Shown here: positions 61,182-64,000 of the stretch, piece after piece
How positions within the stretch are numbered: position 1 is the stretch's first letter
Layout of the letters: each line of letters opens with the position of its first letter
Origin: Hyphomicrobiaceae bacterium
Lineage (GTDB): Bacteria > Pseudomonadota > Alphaproteobacteria > Rhizobiales > Hyphomicrobiaceae
Reading direction: 5' to 3'
DNA: 64,000 nt
NCBI GenBank assembly: GCA_020442165.1
Contig: JAGRKV010000017.1
Coordinates: 124,001-188,000, forward strand
The notes under the pieces: model-generated
Databases searched by the model: none
The model's input: the letters and a program-made list of their open reading frames with translations, nothing else
Told to the model about the DNA's origin: nothing
Position numbers and translations under genes: made by a program

Positions 61182-61949
61182 ATGACAAAATCTCCCCGTA
61201 ATGGGCACGCTAGAGCTCGCGATTCACTAACGAGGACCGCGCTCATCACGGGCGCTGCCAAGCGGATTGGACGAGCGCTCGCCTTGGACCTGGCGGGACG
61301 CGGCTGGCATGTGGGGGTCCACTACCGAAATTCTCGCGACGAAGCTGATGCCGTGGTTGCGGAGATCCGCGCGGCCGGCGGCGCTGCCGTGGCGTTGAGA
61401 GCCGACCTGGGGAATCCCGACGACGTCGACCAGCTCATCCCGGCCTGTGCTGCGGCTCTCAGTCCGCCGTGCTGCCTCATCAACAATGCGTCCGAGTTCC
61501 GTCACGATACGCTGGAGACGCTGACGCGAGATGCCTGGCACGTTCACCTGGACATCAATCTGAAGGCCCCGGTTTTTCTTGCCCAGTCGATGTCCAAGCA
61601 TCTGCCCGAGGGTTGCGAGGGCAATATCATCAACATCATCGACCAGCGCGTGTGGAACCTCAAACCGGACTTCTTCTCCTACACGATTTCAAAAGCGGGT
61701 CTGTGGACGGCAACGCGGACGCTGGCCCAGGCGCTGGCGCCACGCATTCGTGTCAATGCGATCGCACCCGGGCCGGTCCTCAAGTCGGTGCATCAAACCG
61801 ACTCGGATTTCGCCGCGGAGTGCGCATCGACCCTTATGGGGCGAGGGCCAAGCACGGATGAAATCTCGCAGGCGGTGCGATTCATCCTCGATGCTCCGGC
61901 GATGACCGGCCAGATGATTGCGCTCGATGGTGGCCAACACCTGACCTGA
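61182..61949 (+). CDS. Short-chain dehydrogenase, pteridine reductase/FolM-like
   Basis: 255 residues. The cofactor motif TGAAKRIGRALA has the Arg seen in pteridine reductases (TGxxxRxG) rather than the usual classical SDR glycine pattern. NNASEF is the second motif, YTISKAGLW holds the Tyr and Lys of the active site, and TGQMIALDGGQHL closes the fold. A FolM-like role in tetrahydrofolate or tetrahydropterin reduction is likely but not proven. A GGAGGA stretch lies about 20 bases before the ATG, too far to be decisive. Confidence 0.82.
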   Translation: MTKSPRNGHARARDSLTRTALITGAAKRIGRALALDLAGRGWHVGVHYRNSRDEADAVVAEIRAAGGAAVALRADLGNPDDVDQLIPACAAALSPPCCLINNASEFRHDTLETLTRDAWHVHLDINLKAPVFLAQSMSKHLPEGCEGNIINIIDQRVWNLKPDFFSYTISKAGLWTATRTLAQALAPRIRVNAIAPGPVLKSVHQTDSDFAAECASTLMGRGPSTDEISQAVRFILDAPAMTGQMIALDGGQHLT

Positions 61950-62240
61950 GTAGACACAGCACATCAGGCCATCTCGGCAAGCCTCTGGCATCACACATCA
62001 AAGAATGTGGCTCCCCTTGCGGCCAAGCTCGCCACGGCTTCGCTGGCATGCGAGGCAACTCCCTGCAATCGCCAAAAATTCTCTTCGTCTGGCCAAACTC
62101 GTGCCGCATTAGGCAGCAACAAGTGAGCTCCGGCGCGGGGGCGCCATTTACCGAGCGTTAACCTTAATCGTTTAACGATCTTAACCGTTTGTCCGGGCGT
62201 TTTTCCGCGTCCGCTCATCGACGGTTGATGGGTGATATCG
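61950..62240. promoter_or_regulatory. Upstream region of the glucosaminidase gene with four TTAA half-sites
   Basis: TTAA occurs at 62158, 62164, 62172 and 62181 within 27 bases, three of them in TTAAC context. CtrA, the alphaproteobacterial cell-cycle regulator, binds TTAA-N7-TTAA or TTAACCAT half-sites. The exact N7 spacing is not present here, so this is only a possible site. Confidence 0.3.
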
Positions 62241-63497
62241 ATGAAGTATCGCGTTATTCTTGCGGCCAGCGCCGCACTAGGCATTCTTGCTACCGAGGCC
62301 TCGGCGGCTTCGCTTCCAGCGATCAAGAACTCCAGCAGCAACACCGTGCCCGCGTGCGCAACACCCGGGCGGCTGATGGCGTTCGCGCAGGCTCGCAACA
62401 GCCGTATCGCCAATTCGTTTGACGGCACGGCGACCGAGTACATGCGCCATGGCGAGAAGCTGAAAATCCGCTGGGACTATGCCTTCTTCCAGATGCTGGT
62501 GGAAACCGCCAACCTATCGTTCGTCGGTGACGTGAAGCCATCGCAGAACAATTTCGCCGGCCTCGGCGCCACCGGTGGCGGCGTGCCAGGCGAGCGGTTC
62601 GACAGCGTTTCGGACGGCGTCAAGGCACACCTGCAGCATGTTCTCATGTACTCTGGCGAGCACATCGACGACCCAGTCGCTGAGCGCACGCGCAAGGTGC
62701 AGGAGTGGGGCGTGCTCACCAAATGGCAGAACGGCATCAAAGGCCCCATGACGTTCGCGCAACTGACGCGGCAGTGGTCGCCCAAGGATCGCGGCTACGC
62801 GCGCGACATTGCCGCTGTAGCGGACTCCTTCTATTCCAAGTTCTGCAACGGCCCCGACCCGCGCCCTGAGCTGGTGGCCGAGGCACGCGGCAACCGCGGT
62901 GTGGCAGTCGATGCCGCCGCGGTGACACCACCCACCCCAGACAGCACACAAAAGGGCAAGAAGATCGCCGAGCGCGCCATTGCTGATGCGCGCGCTACAA
63001 CCGGGCCTGACCGCTTCGGTCTCGGCGCCGGCTCATTCGGCGCGACGATGCCCAGCGTCGACAAACCGGCTTCATCGTCACCGCCAGCATCGTTCACCAT
63101 TCTCAATGGCGGCACCGATACTGTGGCCAGCGCGCCGCAAGGTGAGATCAAGACGGCCTCGGCAGCGGGAGCCGTGGCATCGGCAGGTGCCGATACGTTG
63201 GCGCAAAGCGCCGGGACTGCCGGGCCGGCTGCATCAACCGCAAAGTCTGCTGCTGCAACAGCAAAGAGCGGGTGCCGCGTGTGGCAGGCGAGCTATGGTG
63301 GCCAGAAGGCGGTCATCATCCAAGCTGTCAACGATGGCCAGACCAACTACACGGTGCTCGACGTCAATGAAGGTCGCGAGCAGCGCGAGGTGGCGGCCTA
63401 CATCGCCGCCTATGCCAAGGACGGCAAGTCGGTGGGCGAGTTCCAGACATCCAACAAGGCGCTCAGCAAAGCTTTCGAGCTCTGCCCGGAAGGCTGA
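62241..63497 (+). CDS. Secreted glucosaminidase-domain protein
   Basis: 418 residues from ATG 62241 (an ATG three codons earlier is also in frame). Signal peptide ILAASAALGILATEASA. A glucosaminidase-type domain occupies residues 35-205 (KIRWDYAFFQMLVETANLSF, then NNFAGLGATGGG), which in its family cuts the glycan strands of peptidoglycan. A long Ala/Ser/Thr/Pro-rich linker (about 215-345) leads to a C-terminal domain starting CRVWQASYGGQKAVIIQA. The likely place of action is the periplasm. A related gene follows directly. Confidence 0.78.
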   Translation: MKYRVILAASAALGILATEASAASLPAIKNSSSNTVPACATPGRLMAFAQARNSRIANSFDGTATEYMRHGEKLKIRWDYAFFQMLVETANLSFVGDVKPSQNNFAGLGATGGGVPGERFDSVSDGVKAHLQHVLMYSGEHIDDPVAERTRKVQEWGVLTKWQNGIKGPMTFAQLTRQWSPKDRGYARDIAAVADSFYSKFCNGPDPRPELVAEARGNRGVAVDAAAVTPPTPDSTQKGKKIAERAIADARATTGPDRFGLGAGSFGATMPSVDKPASSSPPASFTILNGGTDTVASAPQGEIKTASAAGAVASAGADTLAQSAGTAGPAASTAKSAAATAKSGCRVWQASYGGQKAVIIQAVNDGQTNYTVLDVNEGREQREVAAYIAAYAKDGKSVGEFQTSNKALSKAFELCPEG

Positions 63498-63514
63498 TCC
63501 GACAACCACTGACA

Positions 63515-63544
63515 ATGGGCGTGGCTCGACGAAGCCGCGCCCAT
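63515..63544 (+). terminator. Stem-loop after the glucosaminidase gene
   Basis: A 12-base-pair stem (ATGGGCGTGGCT with AGCCGCGCCCAT, one G-T pair) and six-base loop, 18 bases after the stop. No T-run follows, so it is either a weak terminator or a 3' mRNA structure. Confidence 0.4.
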
Positions 63545-63668
63545 AAGAAATGCGCTGCCCGACGATCCAACAAAAAGCATGTGCGGGCCGCATTGCGCAT
63601 AGCGCAGCATCTCCGGGGGTGGGACTGAACCGGCGCCGATTGCGCCCCAGGTTGCAGGACGACTTGAC

Positions 63669-64000
63669 ATGCCTGCGTTGCAAGACCGCGGCGTCGACCA
63701 TTCATCGCCGAAACTTCTATCGCGATTGCATCTCGCGCCGCGCCGCCTAGCAACTCCCAGCTGCATTCTCGCAGCATGGCTTGTATTTGTGCCGGCTGCT
63801 GATGCTGCTGCAAAGCCATCGCTGCCGGAGATCCGGATGCACCGTGCCAATCGGGTGCCTGTCTGCGTGACACCGGAACGGCTGATGACGTTTCTCCAGA
63901 GCCGCAACGCGGTCTTGCCGCAGCGCTACCGGGACATCGCCCTATGGTACCAGCACCACGGCGAGAAGCTGAAGGTCCGCTGGGACTTCGCCTTCTTCCA
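63669..64000 (+). CDS. Second glucosaminidase-domain protein, 5' part only
   Basis: From ATG 63669 (AGGA nine bases before) the frame is open to the right edge: 110 codons. A hydrophobic stretch (CILAAWLVFVPAADAAA) at residues 32-48 is a likely signal sequence behind a basic N-terminus. The following sequence (VPVCVTPERLMTFLQSRN, then HHGEKLKVRWDFAFF) is clearly homologous to the gene before it (VPACATPGRLMAFAQARN, RHGEKLKIRWDYAFF). It is a tandem paralogue cut by the window end. Confidence 0.8.
   Translation, partial: MPALQDRGVDHSSPKLLSRLHLAPRRLATPSCILAAWLVFVPAADAAAKPSLPEIRMHRANRVPVCVTPERLMTFLQSRNAVLPQRYRDIALWYQHHGEKLKVRWDFAFF

Noticed and set aside
60623..61201. Plus-strand frame opposite the porin start
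   Set aside because: It spans the porin signal peptide on the other strand and the divergent promoter region; no family similarity.
1..64000. Prophage, insertion sequence, CRISPR or integrative element
   Set aside because: No transposase, integrase, phage structural gene, direct-repeat array or attachment duplication was found, including beside the two tRNA genes.

Overview
The window is 64 kb of GC-rich chromosomal DNA that looks like an alphaproteobacterium, probably of the order Hyphomicrobiales (Rhizobiales). The basis is the codon and GC style, a DUF1127 protein, a TorF-type porin, an alphaproteobacterial-type tRNA-Gln, and the order pdxH - fabI - histidine phosphatase - aroC, which I recall from other Hyphomicrobiales. 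The genus cannot be named from the sequence. I see no insertion sequence, prophage, CRISPR array or rRNA.

Region 1 (1-38.9 kb) is a metabolic island built around glycogen, pyrophosphate and ferredoxin. It holds PPi-dependent phosphofructokinase, glgA-glgP, and glgB with a glgX-malQ fusion. A probable operon runs porG-porA-porB-(FAD/ferredoxin protein)-ppdK-orphan atpG. A second long minus-strand operon of about 14 kb has nearly every junction overlapping. It encodes mrpE-F-G-(B)-C-D, a NuoL/HyfB-like antiporter subunit, NuoH-, NuoB-, NuoC- and NuoD-like subunits, a NuoI-like ferredoxin fused to a GltD-type FAD/NAD(P)H module, a rubrerythrin-like protein and a glgC. A Crp/Fnr regulator, glucokinase and a second glgC close the island. 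Read together: glycogen is made (GlgC, GlgA, GlgB) and broken down (GlgP, GlgX-MalQ). The sugar is carried through PPi-linked glycolysis (PFP, PPDK) to pyruvate, and oxidised by pyruvate:ferredoxin oxidoreductase. Reduced ferredoxin could then feed an Mrp/Mbh-type ion-pumping complex whose catalytic subunit has lost the complete NiFe ligand set and whose electron-input arm carries its own flavin. This is the most unusual system in the window: a candidate ion-translocating ferredoxin:NAD(P) oxidoreductase tied genetically to glycogen storage.

Region 2 (39.4-43.4 kb) has a glutathione S-transferase, a YbfB-like MFS transporter and a DUF1127 protein in one minus-strand unit, a divergent LysR regulator, and tRNA-Gln(UUG) and tRNA-Pro(CGG).

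Region 3 (43.6-49.6 kb) is a cyanate-use locus: cynA-cynB-cynD-cynS behind a clear sigma-54 promoter, with a divergent sigma-54 activator (CynF-like).

Region 4 (49.6-64 kb) is mostly housekeeping: an FMN-binding oxidase-family protein, a metallo-beta-lactamase-fold hydrolase, a DUF1499 membrane protein, a degenerate endonuclease/phosphatase-fold protein, pdxH, a small secreted protein, fabI, a histidine phosphatase, aroC, a lipid-kinase-family protein, a TorF-like porin, an SDR reductase, and two tandem glucosaminidase-type secreted proteins, the last cut by the window edge. The left edge carries the start of an asparaginase II-family gene, also cut.
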